Notes under the pieces: model-generated
Databases searched by the model: none
Told to the model about the DNA's origin: nothing
The model's input: the letters and a program-made list of their open reading frames with translations, nothing else
Origin: Suillus spraguei
Taxonomy: Eukaryota > Basidiomycota > Agaricomycetes > Boletales > Suillaceae
Direction of reading: 5' to 3'
Length of the DNA stretch: 57,762 nucleotides
Assembly: GCA_016800925.1 (NCBI GenBank)
Contig: JABCPU010000412.1
Span: forward strand, 1-57,762
Made by a program: the position numbers and the translations under genes
Shown: piece after piece, positions 25,391 through 36,889 of the stretch
Layout of the letters: each line of letters starts with the position of its first letter
How positions within the stretch are numbered: the stretch's first letter is position 1

Positions 25391-25683
25391 TTTCAGGAGA
25401 TTTGAGCTCTTCAAACTCCTCTGGTACAATGTTACCTTTATTATATGAGGATTACGGGCATGCATGTCACATCATAAATGTGTTGCACCTTGAGCCTGCA
25501 ACATTATTTCAAGTTGCCCAAAGCTATTACAAGGCTAGTTTATGTCTCATCACGATGACGACACTGCAGTAAGGTTGGATACAAATGTCGACCTGGAACC
25601 GATGGGTGACTGGCTTGAAAGGAAGGACATCAATTAAAGTGTCGGAGACGTCTTATGTTCTATGTACAATAACATATGGCAGT

Positions 25684-28651
25684 TCACATTGAAGTTAAGG
25701 ACATATTCTCCTGGCAGGCCTTCATGATCATTGCCAATACCCTAAATCCAGGTTCATACTGGATGTCTGCTCCTGATTGGGAAACCCGTAGCTTGCACAA
25801 ATATCGAACAATGTTAGCAAAAGATTTAACGCTGTTGGTATGTGCCTTCCAGTGCAGTATCAGTGACATGATGTTTAATTCCATGGGATGCAGATATTCA
25901 CCGATATATATGTTTTCAGAGAAGTGTTTAGAGATGACTCTTCCACTGAGGCACGAGTGGAGAGTTCGACAAGGACGTGGTGTGCCTGGCATCCAGACAC
26001 AATGTTAGCATGATGATAGGGTTCAACGCATTCACGCACCAGTGGGGATAGTAACATATCCTGTTTCTCTAGCGCATCCTTGCACTCGAGGGCGATATTT
26101 TCAAGCCAGAACTCGAGCTTCATCAATGATGCTGCTGCATGGATTGCAGTGTCCGGCAGTGATTTGCTCGTGAGAGCGGATGCGATAAATTGTGCTACAC
26201 ACAATAGTTCATTGTACTTTAATGGGATATTGTTGCGGACAAAGTCGTCTCTCATTGGATCAAGGAGAAAGCGATTGATCTATGGGATAAAATCAGGTTA
26301 GAATCCAAAGATATGCGTGAAGTCCTCACAAATGGTGGCATAATTCCGGGATCCATCTGACTGTCCTTCACAAGGTCATCTATGGTGTATCCAACTAATT
26401 TTGATTCTGCCCTCCCCTTCTTCTTGGATGGAACCTGCGGGACAGCAAATATAACAGGTCGTCCAGGATGAGGCCGATGGTCAATGGGATTATCTGGTGA
26501 AACTGAATTTCCACGCCGCCGCTTCTGAGCAAGTCCTGTAGAAGGTGAGGCTTTCTTCAGGTTCCTAGGTCTTAATCGAGTCAGAGGGCCAGTGTCGTTA
26601 TCATCATGGATGTCACTGCAATTAGCATTTTCGACAGACATTCTCATCCAGTCAGCAGCGGATATGCAAGGACTTTCACAATCCACAGTGAATGGTGGCT
26701 CCATATTGGATAATAAGGTGTGTGATTGATCCTCGGAGCAGTTGGTATGGATGGCTGGTGGCAAGAGACGTTCAATGGTAACCTACATCGATAAAATTAG
26801 CAGAAGATACGGTGATGAGGAAGCGCATACATGATCTGTTGTGGCTGGGATATCAAGAGATAGGGAAGATGAGGTATCGTTGTTGTGGTCTACTGCAATC
26901 GGTTCATTTGCATGAGCATGCGCACAAATAGCCGGGTGCAGTTGATTATCAGTACAAGGGCTGAACATTTCCTCAGATGCACATTGTGACACTGAATCAC
27001 ATTGTACAGCACAATTGACGCGGATATTTGAGAGACCCGGACCACGAGCAGCAGAAATAAAGAAATCAGCAATACTCTGTCGCTCCTGTGCAATCGCATG
27101 TACGGCGCTAAGGAATCTTGACATGCCATATACCTCGCAGTACTGATCATAGGTTGCTTGACATTCGTACCCATGCTGAAATACGTTGTCAAGGGGTGTG
27201 TCTTCATCTAAGCCACAGAGTTCGCGCATCCGCACGGCAATATGTGCGATTAACCAACGTGAAAGGTCAAACCGAGTCCTCGGAATGCCCATTGTTCTGA
27301 GCGCCCGTTTACAATAAGACCAGTTGAACGGCAGTGGGAACTTTCAATGGTGCATCAGATCAGATGCAAACTTATTGTGATAAATATACATACTGGCTTC
27401 AACACCGACTCTGATAAACCCGCATAACTTGAAACATTTGTTACACAGGTACAATTGTCAATTGCCTCGCCAATATTGCCCAGCTCCACTTTTATATCTG
27501 GTGGCTGGAAGTGTTTCAGTTCAGATGTCTCGTGGACGCATGGTTGTGTGTTAAAACATACTGTGATATCTGAGACCCCAATTGTATCGTCCATAATCTT
27601 GCACATGCCCTTTGAATCTACCACTGTCATGCTGGTACACTCCTGAGAAATGCATTCGTCTATAGTAGGATTAACTGCACCACATGGTGGCTTGATATCG
27701 TCCTGCTGGAGGTGTATGAACGAGATAATTTGGTAAATGAACAATCCTGAGGAAGGGGACATACCTTGATAGTGGTATTAACTGCACTAAATGGTGGCTT
27801 GATATCGTCCTGCTGGAGGTGTATGAACAAGATAATTTGGTAGATGATCAATCCTGAGGATGGAGACATACTTTGAGATCTGTGACTGAGATTTGCTGAT
27901 TGACGTTGTCCATCGTTTTACCGGCGGTCAAGCTTTGTGTTTCGTGAGGCAGGTGACTCGAGTCCATAGAGGCATCGACTTGATCCAGCAGATGTTGAAG
28001 GTTCTCCTCAGAGGTGCAGCCCTGAAATACCCCACAAATATCGTGCTCACGACAGTTCGTTGCATGATAGGAGTTCCAGTCAACTATAATCGTCAAAGAC
28101 AGATATATGTGATGTATAGTAAACCACTGACTCAACGCTATAATATCTGGGGCTTCGTGATTCTGTATTGACTTGAAGGTTACCTTATGATCCTCTTCCA
28201 GTATTGTACGAGATATGTCATGAAAACCGCCGGCCTTGTGGTCTAACCACAGATAGTAATCCAATACTGGTGATCTAAACCCAGCTTCAAGCGGATCTGG
28301 TGATCCTAGGGCATCGGCACAAAATTTGATGCGCACATTGTGCATGTAGTCCATGACTGAAAGGTATGTGTCTCGTAGTTGTGCAGCAAGTGGCAGTGAT
28401 GAGTCAGTCAGGTGGGTTACGATCTTCCTGTATATTCCGAATTTCTTGTTGAGGGCTCGAAGGGGCAACCGATAATGTGCAGCGACTGGACAGCTTTGTA
28501 AAATCCGTCCAGAGACCTTGAATGAATACTCCCCATCTATGTCTTCAATCGTCCCATTTGATTTCATCAGAGTGTCTGCATTGCGTGTGCTCCAGTGTTG
28601 GAAATGAAATGAGGAATTCATGGATGATGTGAAGTACAGTACACGTTTCAT
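25684..28651 (-). CDS. Family D protein D3 (divergent, longer C-terminus)
   Basis: Exon 1 (from ATG 28651) has VDWNSYHATNCREHDICG, which matches the SYH-x4-C-x5-CG signature of D1/D2 at the same place. It includes a doubtful 66-110 base stretch with splice-like ends. After two near-identical small exons (QDDIKPP...AVN) and an acidic exon comes FPLPFNWSYCKRAL, RFDLSRWLIAHIAVRMREL and YGMSRFLSAVHAIAQERQ, the same domain as FPSTF..W / FLKLGTWILLRFRQL / GMTCLYSALAHIE of D1. LAQKRRRGNSVSPDN matches KRKRTISNALSP. An intron with branch site TTCTAAC then leads to INRFLLDPMRDDFVRNN and helices absent from D1/D2, ending at 25684 (last exon less sure). Function unknown. It lies 254 bases behind the BAH-PHD gene on the same strand. 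Confidence 0.65.
27658..27871 (-). repeat. Tandem duplication of an exon plus its intron inside D3
   Basis: A 107 bp unit made of a 59 base intron (27813-27871 and 27706-27764) and the exon start beginning QDDIKPP is present twice. The introns differ at only a few bases and keep GTATGT and CTCCAG ends. The 48 base exon is symmetric in phase, so the duplication leaves the frame intact. Confidence 0.85.
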
Positions 28652-28905
28652 GTCTGAACCTAAGTAACTTCATATTATTGCATTATACTAGATGGGGAAT
28701 CATGAAATTTGGACTATGATCATCATGGACTTGTACCGCCTCATTACATACCTCATTACATAAAGCCATCATGCATTTTTTTGTGATCCTATAAAATCGG
28801 ATCAAAATCACTACCTTGCCATAAAAATAAAGCGGGTCCGACCAAGGAACACTCAATGGTGACTAAAATTCTGTGTATGTAGTAAAGAATGGAGAGTTTA
28901 AAAAC
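28652..28905. other. Short spacer between BAH-PHD gene and D3
   Basis: 254 A/T-rich bases separate the BAH-PHD stop from the D3 start. No gene is seen. It must hold the D3 promoter unless the two are cotranscribed. Confidence 0.4.
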
Positions 28906-30284
28906 TCAACACAGCACATTTACGCAAGACGGACACATGTAATAACAACCAATGTTCTTGTAATCATAAGCGCCAGTCTCTGTCAGGCTATCCCTCCACC
29001 CCATTGGGAGTGCGCCACAGTTTCTTGCCTTTTTTAAGAGTGATTTGGCACGGGAATAGATCGATCCATTACCTACCACCCCAAACTGTCCACCGCGACA
29101 AATTGGCATGGTTAACATAGCGAGAAAGTCTCCCTCTAACTCAATGTCACCATATTCAACTGGCAGCCTTGCATCAGGAACTCGATCGGTACGACGCTCA
29201 AGTGCTTCTAGGCACTCATGATTGAACCACTGTTTGCATTTCCTGCAGTACTGCTGGGATATGCTGGGACAGTATAGTTTATAATCACATGTGTCACAGC
29301 GACATTGTGATGCTCGCTGTGTGTTCTGCAGATTGCGAAGGAGTCAAATTTAGCTATGAAAGACAGAACAAATAAATAGCCTCACACTCAGGTGCATGCT
29401 GTGAATATGAACATCTTTCCTGCTCGCCCTAAATTTTATTTCAATATTCCATCGATGATATGGAGTCTCTGGTAGCATCGGATGTTGTCCCAGGTCGCCT
29501 TCATCATAGCTGATGATTCTGGCATGGTCTGACATAACAAACAATGTATTAAACAGTTGGTGACATATATCATCGTACGCACCCTCGATACAATTCATAT
29601 CAATTAGTGAGATGTAGTCGCTGAGCACTAGTTCATATTCACCCATTGATTCGGCTAGGCTGTTTGATGCATTAGAATTCTAACTAATGATTCGGATGTG
29701 AGAAGATCGCACTATACTCCAATATCCTCCAGGTCAATCCGTCTATAATACCATTGGATGTCCAGCCAGACATTCTTGATAGGACTACATTAGCAGTTCA
29801 TTTTTATCTATGTTGGAAGGACGCTCACATGGGTTTGTCCCTGTGGTTTCAAATAGATTTTGGCAACTTTTCCATACCAATAAGACATGGTAGGAAGGCT
29901 ACCATCCTCGTTAGGCACCGCTCTCGCATCATCTGGAAAAATCGCGACACTAAAACACTTATTAAATACATTGAGATATAAATAAATTGTTGTCACATAC
30001 GATTCCCCAACCCTTAGTATGAGGCGACTCAGCTCATTTGTGGAACACGAATCATCCTCTGTGTTGTAAACCCCTGCGAGTCACATAAAATGATCAGTTG
30101 GTTAGTTATTTTTCATGGGATCAATCCACAGGCCAATTGAACATTGAGCAAGGGCAAACATACATTCAAAGGACCTACAAGTCCGCAATTGTCGAATAGT
30201 CTTAGGCTGACAAGAACGCATAGTGGGTAATCTCCTGCGATCCACACGTGATGCAGAGCTGATTATTGACAGATGATGTGACAT
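28906..30284 (-). CDS. BAH-PHD chromatin reader
   Basis: About 360 residues can be spliced from ATG 30284. The BAH core reads LRVGESVAIFPDDARA, MSYWYGKVAKIYLKPQ, spliced (CTAAT branch, TATCAAG acceptor) to NVWLDIQWYYRRIDLED, then YELVLSDYISLIDMN. After the exon ending HIHSMHLS comes a PHD-type zinc finger: CRCDTC, YC-x2-C (QQYCRKC), WFNHECLE, and a distal CYYMCPSC near the end. BAH-PHD proteins bind modified or unmodified histone tails and sit in chromatin complexes. The C4HC3 spacing looks complete except that the final C-x2-C lies about 90 residues on, as in other fungal members. The start is the first ATG that gives an open, splice-consistent frame. Confidence 0.8.
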
Positions 30285-30756
30285 TTCAGAGGAATGAGAT
30301 ATAAAGCTTGGTAGAACAAGTAGTGAAGATGCAGATGTTGAATAGAAATAGAAATGAATATTGAGGCCACTTGTGTGCTGAAACGAAAGAACATGACAAA
30401 GTTAAATTACCACACATCAAAACCACCTGACCCTGGCTATGCATGTAACACTAAATTGGTTTAGATGGTCGATCTGAAAAATTCAAGCCACATAAAAAGG
30501 GATCATGCTATCAATATCAGATGTTGTACGTATTTAGACGTAATCGGCTTTTGAAATTGGGGTGCGCTATATTTATATACACTTCTATATCTGAAAGATT
30601 AGCCTTGAAAAATCTTATGTTGAGCCGAAGTAATCATAAGATCTGATGCACCATGTGGCATTAATCGCGCTTAGGGTTAGTAACTCGTGCCTTCAGTCAG
30701 CCACAAGTATTCAAACCCTGTCACCTCAGATCAATCAGTCAGTCAGTCTGCACAAC
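30285..30756. promoter_or_regulatory. Divergent promoter region between BAH-PHD and AT-hook/Ulp1 genes
   Basis: 472 bases lie between start codons that face away from each other (30284 reverse, 30757 forward). TATTTATATACAC at about 30569-30581 and AACAAGTAGTG-type A/T-rich runs are present, but no defined operator is recognisable. Joint regulation is inferred from arrangement only. Confidence 0.45.
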
Positions 30757-33700
30757 ATGATGGTAGAGGAAGATGCACTTGAAATTATTGAGGAGATCAT
30801 GGCCTGTGGTATCCTCCATTCCAACCCACAAGGCATCGAACAAAAATGGCCTCCTCAACACACAGCACCTGATCTAGGCGATGATGGATGGAACACAGAC
30901 ACAGACATGGCTGGCCTTTTGTCAGCCATAGAGAATTGTGGAATATTGGATGCAGGAAATAATACATTGCAAAACAATAAACGTCCACGAGGAAGGCCAA
31001 AAAAGAAAGTCATTAAAAGTACAGGAAATCGTAAGTTTGTCTGGTTCACTCCTATATATGTGTATTCAGGAACTTTGAGCAGGTAGGACTAAAAAGCAGG
31101 AATGTGCGAAGGTTGATGTTGCATCATCAGATGTCCATCAATACAAATCACACAAGCCTATTGTCCGCTTTACAATAAGCCCGGTACCCAATGACCCACG
31201 AGATGCTAGAAAGATCATTCAAGTCGATAACAGTATGGAAAAGATTGGGATATATGAAGGTGTCACTGCTGCTGGACTGAACACAAAGTGTGAAACCAAG
31301 CATGACATCAAATCAACCCAACTTCAAGAAAAGAAGAAAAGGAGAGGTCGTCCAAAAAAGCATGTGGTGGGCCGCCACTCAGCGAGTATGTCATGATTTT
31401 CAAGTATGAAGGTATATCTGAACGTCACACTGATAGGGAGATCTGAAAAGAAACCTGTCAAATTAGGTGCAGATAATGTAGATATTGATGCGCATAGTCA
31501 TATGATGGGTGAGCACTGGAGACTCTGCGCTTCATTTCCTTGATCTAGGCTGTTAACGATACTGACTTCCTTTGGGGGATTGCGATTAACTGGATATAGG
31601 AGTAAATAAAGAAGAACGCGAGATGAGGTGGAATTATGAACAAAAATCTCAAAGGCATTCTGCCATCCGTGTTACTATCAGTCCTGTACCACAAAGCACG
31701 AATACTCCTGGAGCAGTAGCACGTGCAAAGGTTTGTGGAACTTCCATGCATGCAACTATAAGGGATGGTCAAATCCATTCAAAAGAGCAATCTGTACACT
31801 CTTCTGTTGGAAGTATGTCTTCATTTATGTATCATCTATAGGCTCACTAACAACTTAGTTTCAGGAATGAAGAAATCTACGGGTCATGTGGAAAATGAGG
31901 AACATGATGATGGCCTTGGATTTGACTATGTCACACATGAGAATTATCATCAACCTGAATACAAGGAAGTACATTGGGACGATGAAGTACAATATGGTGA
32001 GCACATAATATCATTTCATAGCCAATCTAAGAGTAGAATGCCAGATGATGAGTATCATCCTTCTCCATCACCACAAGCTACTGCCTGTGTACCATCACTT
32101 GAAGTGTCAGCACCAATGTTAACTGGACCTACGGAGGAGGATATAGCTGGTGAGTTCAGGCTTCATACTGAAGCATTGGTGACAAGGAGCACATATCTAA
32201 TATAATATCTAGCGCGTGTAATGGCCCAACCTGTTCTTTGGATGTCTGCCTGGCAATTTGGGCGGACCCTTGGACTAAACCAATGGATTGATGCATCAGT
32301 GGCAAACTATTACCTCTTGCATATATGGTATCAGTTACGGAGCAAGGCACACATAAGATATGTGGACCTATATATAGCAAGGAATAACGACCTGACAGAT
32401 GAAGAAGCGGAGGCCTTTCAGATGAACAATTTCATATCTGATGAAGGAGCATGTCCGATTGTTCCTGTGGGGTTCATTGTGCATGATTCAAATCATTTTT
32501 TTACCGTCATTTTCGACTTTCATGCACGCAAAGCACATGTGCTAGGTCGCTATATTTCCGCAGATGGTATCAAAGAAGGCGGTGGAAATCAACAAGACTG
32601 GGATCAATGGGGAGGACCAGAGTATTGGAGGCGTATCGCAGCTCTTCATCATTGGAATACAGGAGAAGTAACCGACATCTCTGTGACATCTCTAAATTGG
32701 ATCCAGAATGGAGTGGACTGTGGTCCTATAGCTTGTTCTGTCCTAGAGCAATGCATGAGCTTAGGCTTGGACGACACTGGTCGCGTATCATCATTTCAAG
32801 TGGAATGTGGACACCAATTGCGCATTAAAATGTTGCATGTCATCGCAGAACGCATCAAAACGAGCTGTAGTGACTACCTTATGCTCCTAGATCATGCACC
32901 AGACTATTGGACATCAGATATACCAGGCGAGGACATCATCAATGGTATTCAGAATGGGTGCCACCAGGCTGAATGCCTCGAGCTCCTGCAGAAACTCACT
33001 GTAGTGAGTGCCACCTGCCCACACTGCCGACGGCCGGTGCTCCACCAGGATGGGGAATATACATCACCTAATGGAGACATTACACTAGTCGTTCAGAATG
33101 CTCTGGAAAACGAACCAAGTGAAGATGAAGATGCAGGCGATGCTGACATGCCTGCAAACAGAAAGGCCAACCTGGCCAAGCTTTTCAAAGCAAACAAACA
33201 ACTCGCTGGATCTCGGAATCGCAATCATATAGTTCCTCGTGCAATCGGAACACACATAGAACTTGAGTCAGAGGAACCTTCTCATGTTGATGCTCCCCTA
33301 GACTCGCAACGCTCTTCATCTGCCTCTGCATTTCGCAGACGAGTAAAGAACTGGAACCTTGGAAGCAACAAACGATTTCCACGTCCAACTGCACCACCCT
33401 CACTAGCTGCTTATGCAGGTAGGAGATGGCTCCAGGATGACTGCACTTTTGACAATTATGAGGGTGGTCCTACAATAGAGATGCTGATCACCCCCAGAGA
33501 CATCAATCAAACAATCACATTGCAGACTAGGGGGATTCAGCTCTCTACTACCTGGGTGGACTGGGTTGATCATGGTTACCGCATCACACCCAGTTCATTT
33601 CACATCTTCTACCAATGCGACCCCATATCCACAATGGATCATATCATGCCTATTGGAATAACCGACTCATATGACCCTTCAAATCAGGTCCCAGATCGTG

Positions 33701-36570
33701 TGACAGGGGAATACAGTCTTGAACGGCTGGGGTCCACACAGAGAGGTCAACACACCCAGGTCACAGATGTTGACATTATATCTGCATCTAAACTCATTGA
33801 CTCTGCTGGATATGATTCCCCACTCCACGATGAATGTAGGTTTGGACACAATGCTTTTGTGCGTGGCTGCACTAGTCATCGTTTTGGTGATGGTCCTGCC
33901 TTATATGTTGACCTTGAAAAGGATGCAGTAAAATTCACAGAAGATGATATAGAGACATCGGTGGACATTGACAGCATCATTTGGACTACTAAGGTATTTC
34001 GATGCAGAGGGTCTGTGGGGATTTATATCACTCCCCTATTTCAAACCAAACCTGGTATATTCAAGCACAATCACACATATGTCGACATCACAATCCCACA
34101 GTCAGAAGCAGATGCAAACACACCTGGTGGAAGGACGGAATGGTTGTCTAAAAGGTTTCCCATGTCTGCTATACCTCATGCCTCTTTTGGCCGCATATCC
34201 TCTGCTTCCTCAATCCTCAATCTTTATGTCGCATTCCCAAGAATGATCCACCAACACCCTGTCAATGGTCGGAGAATCACGCTGATTCCGAAGGAGGTAT
34301 TGGATATCTTCTGGGATAGGATACTGCTTCCATCAATAGGAGACTGCACCGATGCAAGTTGGGCGCCTTACCTGAGGCAGACACTGGAGGAGGCACGATA
34401 CAAGGCAAGAGGTGGAGATGGACGAAAGGGTGGATGGAGCCCTCCAAAGACAATCCCCCTGTCAGATGATGACTTTAGGGACGTTCAGACACGCATGGAA
34501 GCTCGCATACGGGATGGAGACAACGAGTTGAGCATGTATGGGTCCCTGTTCTTCATTTTGGAGGGAAAGGGGATCAAGCTCCTCACAAAGGATGGCCAGA
34601 GGGGGCGTTTTTCAGGACCAGAAGAGGCCCTGCGTCGCAACTTGCCTGACCTTGACTGGCCATATATGATGAACCGGAGGCATGGTGAACTGCTGGTAGA
34701 TGTTGGGATCTCATTTACACCCCACTCACCAGATGTTCCGGTCGTAGGAGTATGGAGGTTAGATGCATTGGAAGCATCATTCGGAGCAGGAGGCTACAAG
34801 CGAGGTGAGATGCATCATCACAACACGCTCTCTAGATATGGGGCTCTGCAGGCCGAGATGCAGCAGGAGAGATCCCATCAGACGCACATTGCATTCCGGA
34901 GCACATACAACCTCTATTATGAGTCTATTCGAACAAACAGCAATAAGCCAAGCTTTGCTTCCGACAGCGATGCCTACAAGTTGTCCCCATCATACATGGC
35001 TGAATGCTTCGAAATTACAAAGGTCATTGATCATTGCAAGGAGAAAACATATGGTGTCAGAGATGAGTATAGGGTCAGTGGACATGCAGCCAGAATAATA
35101 CTGGATAATATAGATGACAAGGTCTGTTTTCCACATCACATCGATCATTACCATTTGAGCTGAATGCATCTTGTAATGATTTATATTCAGGCCAGAGAAT
35201 ACCTGCGATCAGACCCAGTCTTATGGATCCCATCCAAGATCTGGTTCGAGCTTATCAGACGACGAGTAAGGGAGATCCAGAGGACCCAAATATCCATTGT
35301 AAAAAAGAATCCTCCTAACCTTGGCATTCTGACTGGTCTGCTGAACCACATGCTTCGCTCGACTACATCAACTCCTATCACCTATGACTTTCATGTTCGC
35401 GAATCCCTCGCCCTCCTCGAATATAGAAACATCCTTGAAACAGCAGGGATGTTTTTCTTGCAGGACTTTGATATCGCCAGCGACACCTGCTTGGAGGAAG
35501 TACAACAAGTGGATGATGTAAATGTGCTAGCTCTGATGGGAGCAAATGCAAAGGCCAAGAGAGATAGAGCAGTGGGAAGGATGGGCGCATCAGAAAGTAC
35601 AGAGTCAGAACTGGAGGACTATCCACTTGGCCGGACCCCAACTTGGAATCAACTCAGGGCAGCCATTTCAAGCACACCTGCAATGATCATGAGACCATGG
35701 TCATGGTCATCTAGGTTTCTCAATACCGAACTCTCTGTTGGACGATTGGTGGTCATGTTTACAAGGCATGTGTGGCTCATGCTAACCCCTGAAGTTTTCA
35801 AGGGGATCAGACCCTATCCAAATTCCCTTCAGGAGGCGATGAAGTGCTGGACAATCACGAGCATTGACGACACCCTTGCTGCAGTTGCCTTTGAGGCATG
35901 TAATGCTGGACTGCATGATAATACGGGTGTAACTCCAGGTCGTATGGGTCCCAAGTCCAGAGCATTTATGGACAGGTGCTCATTATTCTTTCCCGACTCC
36001 GATGCATCCAACAAAGACAAGGCTCAGTGGTCTGTACTATGGGATGGAGATGGATACATCGCAGAATTTCACCGTCTGATGCAGAGTCGTGATGAGGATC
36101 AGCAGGCGCTGCTGAAGCAATGTTTATGCGAGGTATTTTCAGACCTTCACTGTCTTCCTGCAAGCGGTGCAAGGGTATGGACACAAAAGAATGATGCCAT
36201 AGTGTTCATCACAAATCCTGCATTTTACAGAATTGATTGTATTGGAAGGGGTGGTGAGAGTCGTAGGAGGGCTCCAAGGGCTCGCAGGATGATGAAGTTG
36301 ACCAAGGGCAAACATATATTTGCAGCTGATCTGATGGACTTGCAGCCATTTGACATTGATGGGAATCTGAGAAGAAAGACAGAGAGGCAAAAGCGTCGAG
36401 AGATTCGCAAAAAGATGACTATGGCGAAGAAAAACATGAGGGTGCCACCTCCCCCACGTCCTCGCAAGCCTAGGCCATTTCCTATGGGCATAGTGGAGAT
36501 CAGAGGAGAAACTGAAGAAATCGAAGGAGATGAAGAAATGGAAGAAGAAGAGGAAATATATATAGACTAG
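30757..36570 (+). CDS. Large AT-hook / Ulp1-like (C48) protease-domain protein
   Basis: Seven exons (30757-31030, 31083-31385, 31437-31508, 31600-31812, 31865-32149, 32213-35121, 35191-36570) give 1811 residues. Two AT-hooks (RPRGRPKKK and RRGRPKKH) in the N-terminal 200 residues predict A/T minor-groove binding. From about residue 390 a C48/Ulp1-like domain follows: SNHFFTVIFDF (H477), then QNGVDCGPIAC (Q547, C552). The acid that follows the histidine by about 17 residues in Ulp1 (YVDS) is replaced by VLGR, so the triad may be incomplete. Then come a cysteine pair (CPHCRRP), a long domain with GVWRLDALEASFGAGGY and HIAFRSTYNLYYES, and an Arg-Lys then Glu-rich tail. Such proteins are expected to cut SUMO-like tags at chromatin. 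The long middle belongs to no family I can name. Confidence 0.8.
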
Positions 36571-36889
36571 TGCTTGTTACTTTATACGATATCTAGATGA
36601 CATCAATGGCACCACTGAGTACCTAGCTATATGTTGTATAGCGGTGCCTATCAAGTTTCAGGAAAATTAAAGGAATTCCCAATGCATTGTCACAATATTT
36701 TTGAGTCACTCAGGATTATGGCAAATTAATCCACACACATATATGAAACATTACATGTTAAACCCAGATAATCAATGTAAAAGTCTTGAAAAGAAAAAGA
36801 TACAGTTGGAACACTATAGAGTAATGGCAAGAAGTCAAAAGAGTCCCCCAAGCGAAAATGATTTCTAACATTATGAGTTCGACCCACAC
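36571..36889. other. 3' flank of the Ulp1-like gene, no gene seen
   Basis: A/T-rich sequence without protein-like frames leads into the first satellite. It should hold the polyadenylation region of the upstream gene. Confidence 0.4.

Noticed and set aside
32607..35098. Secondary ORFs in other frames inside the Ulp1-like gene
   Set aside because: Shadows of the long main frame; no independent start context or family features.
30757..36570. Polinton/virus-like element because of the cysteine protease domain
   Set aside because: No polymerase, integrase, packaging ATPase or capsid-like frame lies nearby, and the protease domain is fused to AT-hooks in a spliced gene.
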